Assembly: GCA_013399015.1 (NCBI GenBank)
Contig: VWZX01001688.1
Coordinates: 3,560,220-3,624,219 of the forward strand
DNA: 64,000 nucleotides
Source: Galbula dea
Taxonomy: Eukaryota > Chordata > Aves > Piciformes > Galbulidae
Direction of reading: 5' to 3'
Made by a program: the position numbers and the translations under genes. Below, piece by piece: positions 39,849 to 54,800 of the stretch (position 1 is the first letter of the stretch; each line of letters starts with the position of its first letter). The notes below the pieces were generated by a model. The model was not told where the DNA came from and searched no databases. It saw only the letters and a list, made by a program, of their open reading frames with translations.

Positions 39849-42800
39849 CTGTGGAAAAAGTTACAGAAATTTACAACATTTTCAAATATTTTGAAGCAGT
39901 TAAGTCTGGGATTATATGTTAGAGTTTTGCTGCCAGTTATTTTCCACTCATTTCACCTCTCTACTGTTCTTAATTTGCCCACTATTTGATGTGCATAAGT
40001 ATACAAACACCATTTCTACCATGAAAATCCCAGAGAGCTACTGCCTGTGACTTTGCCTAAATGTGTTGGCTATTTTAATGTAATTTTCCCAGTCAGCATG
40101 GGATACAGCTGTCTTTAGAACCTGCAGTAACATACCAGAGACATGTTGCTATATCCTTGCAGTATTGTACTTTTGGCATAACTCTCTCTAAAATTTCCCT
40201 GACCTAAACAGTTCACTGAAACCGTGCTAAGAGTCCTTCAGGCATGATTAATAGCATATTATAGCCAGCCTTGGTCTACTCTAAGTTACAGAAACATTAA
40301 ATACTTTTATGCATGACAGGTATTTGACAATGCTAGAGTGATAAAGCTTTTTTACACTACGAATATAATTCTGGTTTTGGAACCAGTTCAAGACACTAAT
40401 CTGGCTTAGACGAAGGAAATGCATAGATCTAGCTGTACTAACTAAATTTTTGACTAGTACTTGATAAAAACTTGGCTTTAATTTAACATGCCTTGACCTA
40501 ATTTTACTGGCCATGAAGCAACTGAAACTTCAGAACACAGTAGCAAAACGGATCCACAAATGCTGTTTCATAAGTCACTGTTAACATTGACCAGGATGCC
40601 AATACTCTTTGTAGTCAGATGCCCAAACTATTACATGCTAAACAGAAAAAACAGCATGACAAAGCTAAAGGTGACTGCTCTGTGCTTTCCCTACAATAGG
40701 AAGTGTGCAGAATCACATGCCAATTGTCCTTTCACAGTTTCACACTGGAAATCTGACTCATCACTTCAGATCAGCATAGGACTATTCTGTGTCAAACTGG
40801 GAGCATGAAAGATCTCAACTTCCTCATACTTTTCAGGGAAGCAAAAACAGTGGGTTTTTTTAATACTGATTAGACTTTATTCTTTTAACTTTTCACCTCT
40901 GAAAATCTAAGTTTCAAAAGAGCAGCCAAAAATCACAAGGGACTAAAAGTCTTAAACTAAATGTAATCTTATGTAGCTCAACTGGCTGCAATGGGTTTGC
41001 TTCTGCTTACAGATGTTAGGCTTGGAGGACAAAATAAATTCTTTTTTGGCCACTTACATGTAGCAGCAAATGAAAGACACATACCAAACAAATGAGGCAG
41101 GCCCTAATATCCATCAAACAATACCAAACAAGCTAGTAATTCCAAATCTATCCAGCAACTCTAAAAAACTACACATCTCTTAAAAGATTTCCCACAGTAC
41201 AAGGGTAATGGAGTCTTGTAAATTGTTCCTGTCTGACGCATGCAGATATTAAGCCATTTCTAGACTTATCTAAGAAACATGATATTATTTGTCATTTTTC
41301 CTTTAAATAGGTGGAGGGAAGAGTAGAGGAGGGGGTGGCTTATTTGAAATAATCTCCATTTAGCACATTTGCAGAAGCATCATGTTTGCTTATATTGCAG
41401 TCTCACTGCTGCACCCATTCTCAAGGTGGTTGCTGATTAAAGCAGGAAGCTCTGAGGGAGTCTGGCTGATGATTCTTGTTAAACCGGAATTTCCAAAGCT
41501 GGTGTGAAATAAAGAACTTTGTTCCTGCCCTTTTAACGGACAAATTCCAGCTCTGCCCTCAGATTCTGAAACACAAGCTCACATCTTGCTCTGTTACTTT
41601 GCATAACACCTTTCAGTACAGTAGAAGTTCCGTGCACTTGTGACAGCTAAGCTGGAACATATTTTGGGCACAGCACTTTAAAGTACACACAGAGGAATGT
41701 TATGGTATTGGAATATACATATCTATTTTTCTTCCAGCTGGTGCCCAGGAGAAGTTTGTGCCAGTATACCAGATACTCTGGCCAGAATAGGTCAGAATAG
41801 CTTCTACATGTTAAGCACTATCAGCTTCTGACAACTTAAGCATGAGTTATTCCAGCTCAGGCAACAAAGTCATTAATCTTTTTCTTTTCTTTCTTTTGCT
41901 TTCTAATCTAATCTTTCTAAGACTCTCTAAATACCTTTGCATTTTATGTAGCTTATAAATTAATCTCTTTTACCATAGGAACAGGCACTGAACCTTATCG
42001 TCTGTGTTAAAGCAGGCAGTGAGACCATAGCCCTGTTTGCTCTTGTCCGTGGCTCCATTCGTATCGAGAGTTTCAGCATTTGTTAGCCCAACTGGGAGCA
42101 GATGCTTAAACTGCAGCATTCTCATTAGCTGCATTCCTGCACTATGACATCCTCTTCCTCTGTGCCCTTTCCCAGAGAAATCAACAGATTCAGGAGAGAG
42201 TGGTTTTAAAATAGCTGCTATTGAAATAGCTCACCAGAATTTACAAGGAGCTTGGTGGGCACAGGTTATGTGAACAAGTGAAGTCTGCTGGATCCCCTGT
42301 TAAATATCTCCTGCCTCCATTTTATCAGCATAAAGCTTAATATTTCTCCTGAGTTGTTACCAGATATTTGAGCTGTTATCTTGAAATGGAAATTCTGGCA
42401 TTGGTTTGTGTGTGATCTAATACTTTTAGATTAATGATTACACCTTCCTGGGACTTAGTATGATCACCTAGGAGATGTGGAGATTATTTTCTAGAAGCAT
42501 TGCAGAACTAGGTTTCTTAGGTGTGGGTAATCTTCTTGGGGATATTCAAAAAGAGGTAGTAATCTTCTGGGAGATATTTTCCATACACAGACCTCATTGT
42601 TGTGGTTTTGTTATGTTTTGTTTTTTTTCTCCCAGTTCAAAAGCACAATAAACTGACAAAATCAACTACACTGTTATTAAAAACTACCTTTTTCTTTTTT
42701 TTTTAAGTGCCATCTTCTGTTACTGGGGGAGTGAAGCTGTAGGAATACTATTGGTCTCTTTAGTTGCAACAGAAGAGACTACACAGTGAAATTGTCTGGC

Positions 42801-45800
42801 ATAGTACAGGAAAAAATATCTCACAGAACATCTCTATTTCCTCTACATTTAGGCTACATTTTTGCTCTTCCTTGTATGTCCCTTATTCTAAATTTGTATT
42901 TATTGTTAAACTCTGTGAAGGATTTCTTGCATACAGATTAGATGAATGATATTATACAAAATGAAGTGCAATTGTCAACAGACAAACCCTTTCTCACACT
43001 GTGGCTACAGTGAGAATTTTGACAAAGGAGGGCTGGGCTGTCAGTGCTTCATCTCAGCAAATCTCCAGACTAGAGAAACAAATCTCAGTTATCTCCAGAA
43101 ATAATAGAGGTAGTTAACGTTTGCCCCATTTCTAGATAACCTATGCCAGAAAAATGTGGCTGTCTTCCTCCCCTCCAGTTGACATAAGAGATCTGTTACC
43201 ATTGGCTGAGTGGTTTAAGTCACAGAACTCCTGACTTCGCTGCTAGGGGGAGGTTGCCAATACCTAGAGCAGGGTATGACACCTACACACCATGCTTGTG
43301 AGCATGGATCAGATGTTACATGCACACACTGACGTTGTGCACAGAGGAAATTTCATGCAGAATTTGGAGGCAAAGGGAGTGAGGAAAGAAAAGTGCTCAA
43401 GAGTATGTGTTTGATAAATTCAGTCTGCTAGTATCCTTCACAGATACATATAAAACAATACCCTGGCTTTTCTCATACTGTGTTAAGCAAAAAAATAGTC
43501 TCTTCTTTACTTCACTGGAAGTCAAGATGAGTGGGAGCCAGTGCAAGTTGCTAGTTACTCCATATGAGCTCCAGGAATTCCTTGCTCTGTTGAAAATACA
43601 AAAATCCCACTGATTTTGTGGTGAACAAGGATTTTAGCCAGAAATAATGGGGTGAAACAGGAGAAGTGACTGAAGGTTGTTAATTAATATTGCAGAAAGT
43701 TATTTTTTTTGTTCTTAAATTCCCCTTCTAATATGTGGCTATTTTGGCAATGCAAATTGCCCTCTGTAGGATACATAGCAATTCTGTGAAATGCATGCAA
43801 ATTAAACACTTCTCATGATGTGGAAAAACGTCTGCCTCTGAATGAGTCACAGTGGTCTGCATGGCAGCCCAAGTTTATAACCCAGTGTCCTAACAGGGCA
43901 CATTTTCAAATCTGCATCACCATTTCAACCTATACTCCTTGACTTTTCTTCTTTCAGGCCTGGAGGATTGCCTGTCTTTTTCTTTCCTGATGGCCTTACA
44001 ATCAAGGTAGATAGGAAGTAAGAAAAGCCCTGTCTCTCAGGGGGCCAGATTCACTAGGAGTCATCGCAGGTAACAGCCAGATCTGTTTAGGTTCTTGACA
44101 TCACTTGAAATTTGTGATGAAACTGAGTTTACATACAAGTTCTACAAAAGATGCTAAAAATGACTCCACAGCTCTCTGGATTCATTGCTGTTGTGACAGT
44201 GTGAGGGAAGAGGAGTAAACTGCATCCTTCTTATTGATTTATAAAAAGTAATGGCAATCTGCCCTCTAGCAGAGGCTTGAGAGGCAGTCCCAGGTCTAAC
44301 CTCTGCTTTTGTTTCTACATTGGCCCCTGAATATTGACAAGGGAAAAAATAAAGTTTTCATCTATGTAATGCTCTGAAGAACCACTAGCTGCACCAGTAA
44401 TACTTACAGAAATACAGATTTTTAGTATGTTGAATTATTTCCTTTCTACATTTCTGGCTTCAGTGAAGTGGGGCATAGCAAATTTGGGGTAAGATTTAAC
44501 AAAATAAAGAAGGAAGAAAAAAATACCATGTGTCCTTTTTTGTGTTTTACCGAGTCTATAACGGATTGCTAACATGAGGTGCTTATCTTTTGACCACAAT
44601 TATAGTTCCCACCCACCCAGTGGTCTGCCTTGATTTCCCACTTTGCAGGAATGTCCTGGCTGCTCTGAAGCAGCAGCTGAACCGCCACCATGCAGGCAGG
44701 TTACTCTGGTAAACTGCCACCACCTCCACTTTTCCTTAATAAACACTTTGTAATTTGTAGGTGGTTCAGTACCTGCTACAGGAACAGTTGAGTCATCCTG
44801 GCAGCCGAGGCACGAACCCCTTAGACAGGGGTGTGGGAACAATTATAGCTCTGCCATAGTAAACCTTACCTGCCTGTGAATCAGTACCCTGAGGCCAAGT
44901 TTTCTCACCTTTACCCAAAAACTTGCTGTCGTTTGGCCTTAGTCCTGCAAGCTGCTTGTGAAGTTGCATTGCATCTGAGCACAAATCTCGCACGGTTGGC
45001 AGCCTGCAGGCTGGGTATTAAAATACAACTAAAAAGAGAAAATCAATTTAACGTACAAGGCCCTTAAAAAACCCTCCAAGTGACTGCCTCTTCTCTGTCT
45101 TCTTGAAGGAGGGTTCCTTTGAAGCATCTCCTCCGTTCTGGATGGAGTCGGTCTCAGTTGCTTGCTGCTCCCTGGAGTCTGGCTGCTCCCTGTTTTCCTG
45201 TTTGCTGCCTTTCTGCTTGCTCAGCTCCACTGTAGACTTCTTGTCTTTTGAACCCTCTTTGCTCTTTTGGCCCACAGGTTCACTTTCAGCTGGGGCAACT
45301 GGCCTCTCTGTGGAGTTTAATGTCTAAAGCAGTTTCAAACAATAGTTATTTTTAGTGTGAAATGTAAACATTGTGGAAAGAGATCCATAAATATATTAAG
45401 AAATGAAAGGCCACCTGGCAGGGAGAAATCCTGCTGTCCAACAGGTTTTCATTTGCAGAGTTTAGGACAGAATCCTGCAGCCTTGACTTGGGGAAGGACT
45501 CCCAGGGAGCCGACAGAATTACTTAGGAAGACTGCAAGATCAAACCGTCCCTGCACAGGCTTGCTTCATTTACATGCACATCTACCCTGAAGCTGCTTGA
45601 GGAGGCAGAAAACATGCATGGAAAGGGGCACAGAGTCACAAGCATGCATTTCCCACTGGGAGTTCACCAGCTTTTGCATCCCAGGCTGTGGAAGCACCCA
45701 AAAATTGCGAGGGAAAGATTTGGGAAAGAAAAGAAGCAAAAGACACCATAAAGCAAAAGATAAAACCAACTCCGCTACAAAACACCAACACACCACCAAA

Positions 45801-48800
45801 AATTAACAACACAGGGTTTGGCTATGGAAGGCCACAGCATCATAGAAAATTTCAAATAGAAATGCAAAGAAGAGATAACAATATTCCAAAGACAAACACA
45901 ATGACAGGGCACCTATTTAGAGTGAAGGAAAAGATTCTGAAACTCAGAGAAATATGGGATATGTTTGAAGTTCACAGGAGAAAAATCAGATCTGGCAAAC
46001 AAAGGATAAGACAATAAAACTGTCACTGCTGGCAAAGTAGCAAATCAATAGACATGTTTTTGCTAGGAGATCTGTTTGCAAATGTGATTTTCTTTTTTCT
46101 TATGCAAAAAAACCCCCCATATTGCCTTATTTAGTAACACAATACTTAGAATAACACACGAATTTACCATGTAGAAAAGCTGGAAATCTTATATCTGCCC
46201 TCAGGGTACAGCCCAGAGCTTAGTGCTTTTTTTCCCAACTTTGGGGATTTTACCATTAGTCTTCACATATCTTCTAAAGGCCTAGGTTTATACACTTACA
46301 TGACAAGTTTAGCCTTCATTAAAAACAACTACATTTTTAGACATCATCATTTCAGAGAAAAACCTGAAAGCAGAAACTCCAGAGAAATAAAATACAAACA
46401 CACCTCTTGTATTACTTTAAAAAAACCCCTCAAGCCACTCTAATTTTGGGGAAACAAGAATGAGAGGGGGGTAGCAATACTGCAACTGGCTTTTTTAACT
46501 TGATTCACCTCTCTTCCCCACCTAATCTTAAAAATATCTCCCACTTCTAAATTATAGAACCTGCAACCACTTAATACATTCAGTCTTGACCAGTTAGCCT
46601 AAGTCTTTGACAAAATATGTACTTGTATTTAACTATTTCCTTTTCCAAAGGAGAGGCATATGTGGGTATCTATTTACTTACATCTGGGTTTCTCTGCGTT
46701 TAGACTTAAAGTTGTGAAGCTAATCTTTGTTCTAGTTCTGCAGGAGATACATGAAGGTATGAAATCTGGAGATGCAGGTGATCATCAGTCGCATATACCA
46801 CAGTCAGGAACCATCTCAGTGTCAATAGTTTATTAAAGCAAATTCAATAATGTCAGAGTACAGGAGAGCTCTCATCTGGAACTGCATAGGGACCTCACAC
46901 TACCTGCATCTGGTTCACCTCACTTGAGGAGAGACACCTGCTTGGATGCACTTCTGCTCGCCCAAGTGATGCAGGAACCCAGGAAAGCTGTGGATTCTCT
47001 AATGTTGGACATTTTAAAGATTTGGCTGGACAAGGTGCTGGGCCATCTTGTCTTGATTGTGCTTTTGCCAAGACAGGTTTGACTAGATGATCCTTGAAGT
47101 CCCTTTTAAACTCGATTCTACGATTCTCTCTCAGCACAAGGACAAACAGAACTTCATAAATCCAAATTTAATCATGTCTCTTTCTTTCTGACTCATTTTA
47201 ACTATCATATGGGAAGCTTTCAGTAGCTGAACCCACCAGTTTGACAAGATCCTTCTAACTCTTATTTGCCTTTACTTGCTTTTGAAGTGTTTCTCTTTGG
47301 TACAATTGCAAACGTGCACATGCAACTCAAAAATAACCACAGCACCCAAAATACAGCTATGAGACTGGATACACATCTGACTTCAGAGGTGCCAGAACAA
47401 CTTCTAGCCCTTATTAACACTGTGAAATCTGAGGGTTTACTCTGTGGATAAAATTAGAGTTGAGTCTTCCTCACCCCACATGTTTGATCATGTAGGTGCC
47501 TCATAGTTACAGCATTGCAGCGAAATCTGAGCTGGATGTAACAGGACTATTTCTGTGAGCAGGTTTCAGCCTTTGATGTTAGTCTATCAAAACACTTACA
47601 AAAAATATTCATAATACATTTTCCAGGCAAAATAAGAAAAAAAAAATTCCAATCAGATAATCTCTTTGAGGTGTTTCATATTAATCTTGAAAGGCAGGAA
47701 ATTGGCATATTTTATATTGATGGGAGCAGCTCAGGAAATACAAAGTGAAGTCTATGAATAATGAAACATGTTAATGTTCCTTACTCTGAAGGGTGATCTG
47801 CACCTGACAGATTGCTTTTACTCTCTCAACACTAACAGTAGCACTAAAAAAACCCCCAACAGTGTAGTACTTTGTGTTTTTTCTCCATCATATTAGAGGA
47901 GACCTTAATCCAAGGTTGCTTTTTAAGTGCAAAAGGCAGATCCCTAAATTTCCACAGATTTTGGATTAGTCTTGTGATGCATTTCTGTAGCATACAGCAT
48001 GACAGTGATAAAGAGTGAAGAAGAATCACAGCATTCCAGAGGTGTGATAACAATTTAAGATCATTTCATAGAATTTCTAAAAAAGGAAAAAGTTTACAGC
48101 AGATAGAGATTTCCTCAAGCTTTGCTGTGTAATAAAACTGCTCACACCAGTGCAAGCAAGAGAAGAAGGAAGACTAACAAGTTGATTTAAACAAAAAAAA
48201 AAGGAAGGGAACTGGCTGCTAATTAAGATAATAAAAAGTGGACTCAGGACTATAACTTCTAGCCACTTACCCAGATCTTTTCACAAAGCTGTTATATGAA
48301 ATAAGGAATTAATGTCACAATACCATCTATATTTAAGATGCTTTTAGAGAAAGAATTAATAAAGATTAACCTTAGCATCACAGGACATCATGAAAATAGG
48401 AAGAATGAGAAAATAATTTTACTATTAATTAAAAATAGAAATAAAAAAGGAAATTCTGGAAGGTCAGTTTTCAATACAACTTCAGTTTTGCTCTCAGGTT
48501 AAAGGAAACCCTATGTGCATGAACAGAACCTGTGTTTTATCTCTCATTACTGAATGTGATTACTCTGAACATCTTGACTTACAACAGATGAGGGTTTGAC
48601 TCTCAGAAAAGGTAACTGTATTTGTATTTCTAATAAAAATGTGATTTTTCTAAAGCATTTTTAAAGCTGTAAAGAATATAATGTAAAAGGTCACACCCAG
48701 AGTTTTGGCTTAGCTTTTATGAACACTGAATGAAAGAAACAAAGAGTAGGAAAAAAATATTTTCATGGCTTTTGTTAAATTGCAGTGAATGTTTTTCATT

Positions 48801-51800
48801 CTCACTTTGTCTTTTAGAGTTTTCACCTAAATGATCCTTTACTCAGCTGAAAAATAAATTAACAAATTAAAATTTATTCTAGCTGCATGTAGTTTCACTG
48901 CCTAAGCCAAGGTACATGCAGATAATAAAGGAATAGCAAGAGAGAGAGGAATAAAACTGAACATACACTCACTAACTCTTTTAAGGAAAGGAACATACCT
49001 GGGGAAAAAACATTGATAATGACCTTTTAAAATCTTGTTTAATAGTATTAATAGGAAAAATAAATAGATAAGAAATGTGTAAATATATGAAGCTCAGTAA
49101 GGATGTAGCAGTTCTCTTCCAGTGATTTTTGTATTTCAAAAGCTAGAGTTGTATGGAAGTAAGTGACAGCAACCCATCACCAAAAGATGAAAAAACCCAG
49201 GCACTTACTTGGTGACTGGGGCTTGGGCCATTTACCTCTTCTGAACTCGTTGTCCCTCCATCACCCTTGACTGACTAAAATAACAAAGGATTATAGAGCT
49301 TCTAACTGGGTTCCTGTTCGAGGCATTAATTCAGTATGAAGATAGACAATGAATCAGAAAGTGCAAGGTGTGATTTAAGGATACTCTTTACAACAGTAAA
49401 CCAAACCTAGGCAGTTCAGAAACTCCACCAACACCTTTGAAATACCCACAACTCCAAGGCAGATATTTGCTAGTTCTTTTCTATGTGAAGTGATTGTCTC
49501 TGGCAAGTCAATAAGGCCTGAAAAATATGAATGAGTTCTCAGTGGACCAGAGATCAAACCACCCAGTAAACAAGACAGTGCTATCAGCCCTGCCACTGTA
49601 GTTTTCTAGGAAAGAGCTTTTGCTTGCTTCTCAGAGGCAAATCTGTCTTATAAGATCTAGTGAGACTTCCTTTCTGTCTAATGATCATTCTAAGTGCATA
49701 TCCTGTGAATAATTAAAACCCACTCAGCTGTATGGATATATTTTTATGCTTTATTATCATCAGCATCCATTTTTTCCACAGTTTCTGCCTTCCAGTTTGT
49801 GCCTTGTCTGGATGTACATCTAAATAATGGTCTTGGTGGTGGTGCTCACTCCTCCCAGCCTGGACAATCAGAGCAAACCCTGAAGCTGCAGCACTGGAAG
49901 GTCATTCAAAACAAACCTTGACTTTGACAGATTTTTTAAGGTACAATCCCTTGTCTCTACCTAGTTTTTAAAATGAGAAAAACCTGTTTGACAAAACTAG
50001 CTTGATGAAAAAAAAATCACAAAAATTCTGACAATTAAAGTTTAGTTAGAACTAGTAATAGAAAAGAAACAAAAGGACTAGTGTGTACATGTTTAGTTAA
50101 AAAGCATGTTAGAGGGTTCAATGTGGCATTCTCCTGAGTACCATATAAGCCACAGAGCTAGCAGTAAAGCATAAAATAAACTCCAGAATTTCAAAATGCC
50201 TAAATTTAAATGCCATTTTTCATTGCATAAGTTCAATGAAAACAAAGAAAGGATGTGACTTTTGTTCTAAAGATAGATCAGGCAGATTTGTGGTTTTCTG
50301 CAGCTTGTAGATTTGTTACTTGAAGCACAACAGTATCAGCTTGATCCTATGTGTGATGTTATTGCAAGGACCCATCTCAGTTTCTGATTTTCCTATAAAG
50401 CCAGAGAAAATCATTATATAACAGCAGCATGATAGAAAACTAAACCACTCCATGACAATTCATTATTTGTTACAAACTGTGAGAAAAATTCTCTTTCTGG
50501 AGTGTGCTGCTGTGTAGTCTCCATGTTTATGCTCGTGACTCTTTATCTGTGGAAGAGATTGCAGAAATGGAGGGGAGGAAGCACAGTGTGGTCTCAGAGT
50601 GTATGAAGATGTACTGTGATAAGATCTAGTTTGCACTTCTATTTCAGTAAGTTTTTAAATGTATTCAGCCAAAAAAAAAAGTTTATGCTGTAACAGCAGC
50701 CACTTTGTTACCTTTTTCCCCAAAAGAAAAAAGAAAGAAACCTCCTGGTTTTAGCCAATCTTTAGGATCCATACATATATATTTTTATATATTTACCAGG
50801 ACACAAATAACAGAGTAAAGACCTTGAGGTCTCTGCCTAGAAAAAGTTCCCTCTTGCCTTCAGTGAATTGTGTATGTAGCAACCACAAAGATTTCTCTCT
50901 AGAGCTCTGCTGACCTCTTGTCCTTGCCTTTGGTCATTTAGGGTTGCTGTTGCTGAAAGCTTCCTGAAAGCTTTCCTGCAGCAGTAACTCTGGATCAGCA
51001 TACTTTCATATGGGGAGGGGTGGAGACAGGCAATAGACTTGCTATGTTTTCATTAATAATGAAAGAAAATTAATTTGGGACCACACCAAATTGTTATACT
51101 ATACTCAATCCTAGCTCAGGCCAACCATGATGCCAGTCAAATTGCTGGCTGAGGACAAAGACTACAGCCTCAGTTTACAGTTGGTAATTCTGCCCTTTCT
51201 CATTAAAAAATGCCATATTTCACCCTTGTCACCTCCACAAAATATCTCAGACATTTTAAAAGGATTTACCATACCTAGCTTTGCATCTGTTTGTATTCTA
51301 TAGAGAAAAGCAGCAACTTTCAAGGTCTTACATCATCTGACATGTCCTAGATCCTAAAGAGCTCAGACGTGCTCACATCTACCCTTGAAAAGAACCCGAG
51401 GTGATTAGCTCAGGTATAGCCATTTCTATCAAAATGTCTGCTTTGGGTCTGATGTATCCCATCCAGTGAAAATAAGATAGCTATTTGGTTTTGATTCATG
51501 AGGCATAAGTGACTTTCATCTTGAAGCACAGGATTTCACATTCATGTAGGTGTGACTTAGTTAGATAGAAAAAGCAGAGACTTATCTTCATTTTTTACAG
51601 AATCACAAGGATTTAAACTAATAATTTATATCTTTCTATAATTTCCCCTTATCTTTTATAGCATTAGCTAACCCTTTCTCTTTTTAACCACAGCAATGAC
51701 TTTGGTGACCTCTGCAATTGCAAACAATTAATGACAAATAAGAGGGGACATCTGTGCTGAGCAAGTCAGCAGGCAGTCCTACAAGAGACACTGCCTTTTC

Positions 51801-54800
51801 CAAAGTAAATTGCTCCTAGTTCTCACAATGGCTATCTTTGTGAAGATAGTTGCAACTCTAGAGCTATGGATCTAAATGTCTACTTGCTACAGGCCTATGC
51901 TTGTGCTCTCTGTGCAGAGTATGTCAACACTGAGGCACATGGAGAATAACTGACTTGTTTCTCTGAGGTTCACAATAGACTGAGGTAGAATTAAACTTAA
52001 TTTCTGAGTCCCAGTCTTGAATCCTAGTAAGAAGATAAGGTATATTTTCTTAGGCTCCTGGGTGGTTAACCTGTGTAACATAACTGTGGATGTTCTCAGA
52101 ATACCTTAGAATCATCTTCTGCAGGCAGAAGAGAAACCCAGTAAACAATGACATTGATGTAAAAGTCAATCTCTTTCAACAGCCAGAGCAATAATTCACC
52201 TATCATCAGAAGGGAAACTAAACAGTAAAGTGTAACAGTAAACATAAGCCTGGGTTTCATCAAAGAAGTCCTGCCACATTCCTTCTCACCCACAAGCACA
52301 GTTTCTGTCAGAGACAGTAAGTACTGTGCTTGTTAAGATCCTGTCTCTTAAGAATTCATGGCCTGCTCCTTCTGCAGCAAGGCAGAAGTGCTCCTAGAGG
52401 ACCTGCTGGATGAGTCAGTGACCTGCCTCACATGGATGGCATGCTTTGTACAGGCATTTCCCACACCTCCAGGAGCCTCCTGGGCCAGTGTCACCTGTGG
52501 GAGGTGGAACAGCACAAGACACTTTTAGGCATTGGCTGAGGTTTGTCCAGATTTACAAGTGAAAGAGGTTGAACAGATGCAACCACATGAAGACATCACT
52601 TTATCCCCAAGTGCTTCCAGTAAGAGGTGCTAAGGACTGAGCGCCTCACACAGCTAGAAAGCACGAGGGGATGGGCTGATGTCAGGACCTTTGCTGTGCT
52701 CCTCAATTGTAGGTTGCCAGAGCTGCAGTGCAAAATCTTAGATGTCTGAGTTACTTTTGAATTAATTAGTGTTAGCACGAACAGCAGACCAACAACATTA
52801 GTGTGAGGACTGCAAAGGCTGCAGATAGCAGCCCCTCAAAACATGCAAGTTGCTCTGAGCTCCACAGAGTCAGAGTTAGGCTGCTACCAGGAGGTGAGCT
52901 CGCTATTGCCAAGCTGGTTTTGGAATTCCCGCACTTTATAGCTGCTGCTGTAGGGTAGCCAGACCTCAAGGCAAAACTACAGTGGAAATGAACACTTTCT
53001 GAGTGGAAATTATACCTTCCAGTACCCAGGCTGCCAGTATAGCTATTGTGAGTAAAAGGGCCCTGCTAGACATCTCTACAGTGTTCATCTCAGCAATCAG
53101 TCCCACAGCACTGGAGCTTTCCAGCCTTTTTCTTTGTGAGAAAATCAAGCCTGTGTTGGAGTCTCAAACATTTTGTGTATTTTTCAGCACTAGTTCATAG
53201 ACTTTACAGAAGCTACCTGTTTTGTAGTGGCTTAAAATCCTTCTGTCTGCTTTAGGAATCAGAAATACTGACTGATCTGTTGGCACAGAGCTGTAGGGCA
53301 GCTACATAGCTCTGATTGTGTGCAACAGCATGGCAGTAATCCAGAAGTTATTCAAAGGAAACAGCCTAGGACATACTCCAAGGACAATAAATACACTAAA
53401 ATAATCAACAATCTTTTTGGAAATTGATAGCCAAAAGTAGAGCAGACAAATAGCAAAGGTTTAAAAAAAGCTACAAAACCAGTTACACAGTTACTACAAC
53501 TCTGTTTCCCCTGTGGGCAGAAGTTTGCCACATACTAATTTTGTCTTTCTAGGCCAAAATCTGGATTAAACTCCTGCTCTGATTAGAGCAGTGTTACATC
53601 TACTGCTTTTAACACAGCTCTGTTTTCATCCATGGTGACTAAGATGGGTGTGGAACAGCTTTGTTTTCTAGTTGGTGGTATTTTATTTTTTTTTTCAGTA
53701 GGCTTACATGATTTGAAATCATAGCTGCCACAGACACATAGCCACACAGACATCAGTGTGCGATGTGCATTGCCCCTGTCACCTTCTGCATACCCAGCTT
53801 GTGCCATGGGGACAAGCCTTGTTGCAGGATGACCACAAGCCACCTCAGATTTAGAAATAAGGTTGAGATTTTTCCATACTGACTAATTTTGTAAAATCTT
53901 ATGCAGAATTAAAGGCACAATAACTGCACAGTTTTTGGATGATGATAATAATTTTAGCTTGGATTCTCAAATACACTGGAGTGACTATGGAGTAAAGTAA
54001 CTGAAGAAAAACAAAGTAAATGTGCCAATCATGAGTTGGGCTGAGGCTAACAAACTGAAAATACAAGAAACACTGATATTTTGGAAACAGAAAATGAACT
54101 GGGAGTTGGGTTGTTGCATGTACTCTTCTATGGTCTGGCTCATGAATTTTAACCATTGACAATGTGGCTGTTTAGGGCTGGATATACCAGCAGGTACCTG
54201 TGAGCAGGCAGTCTGTGTTTGTTATTACATTAAGTTACAAGAAACTACATTTTTCCCATTTTAATGTATAAGGTACCCTGACACTCACACCATGTAGCTG
54301 CTTGAAAATAAACCAGCAACAATTAAAACCAGAAGTCTTCCATACACCTTGCCAAAATAGATCAATTGCTATGTAAATCCTCCAGGCTTGCTACAATTTT
54401 AGCCAGAAAAGTGTTAGTTCTGACTTGAATTATTTCCTTTCTTGGCCACTTTTCTGGACTCTTTGGAGGAGCACTGCTTGGCTGTGGTTTGGAGACAGAG
54501 CCATTAGGACAGCATCTTGCCTATTAACCACATAACACCACCAGCCACGTTATCACCCGAGCGGTTTCCTTCTTCTCTCCAGTCCTCTATCTAGGAAGGA
54601 GGATTAGATTCTACTTTGCCCCTTGCTTTTTTTCCACCTCATGTATAACATCTCTGAAACAGCAATTGTAGCCCTTTACGTGCCAGTTCAGCTAACCTAC
54701 ATAGGCTGCCAAAACAAAAGAATGTTTCACTACTAAAAATAGGAGCCCCTGAAGCAAGCACAGGACTTAACAACGGCGTGGTGCGGCGACATTTGGTACA

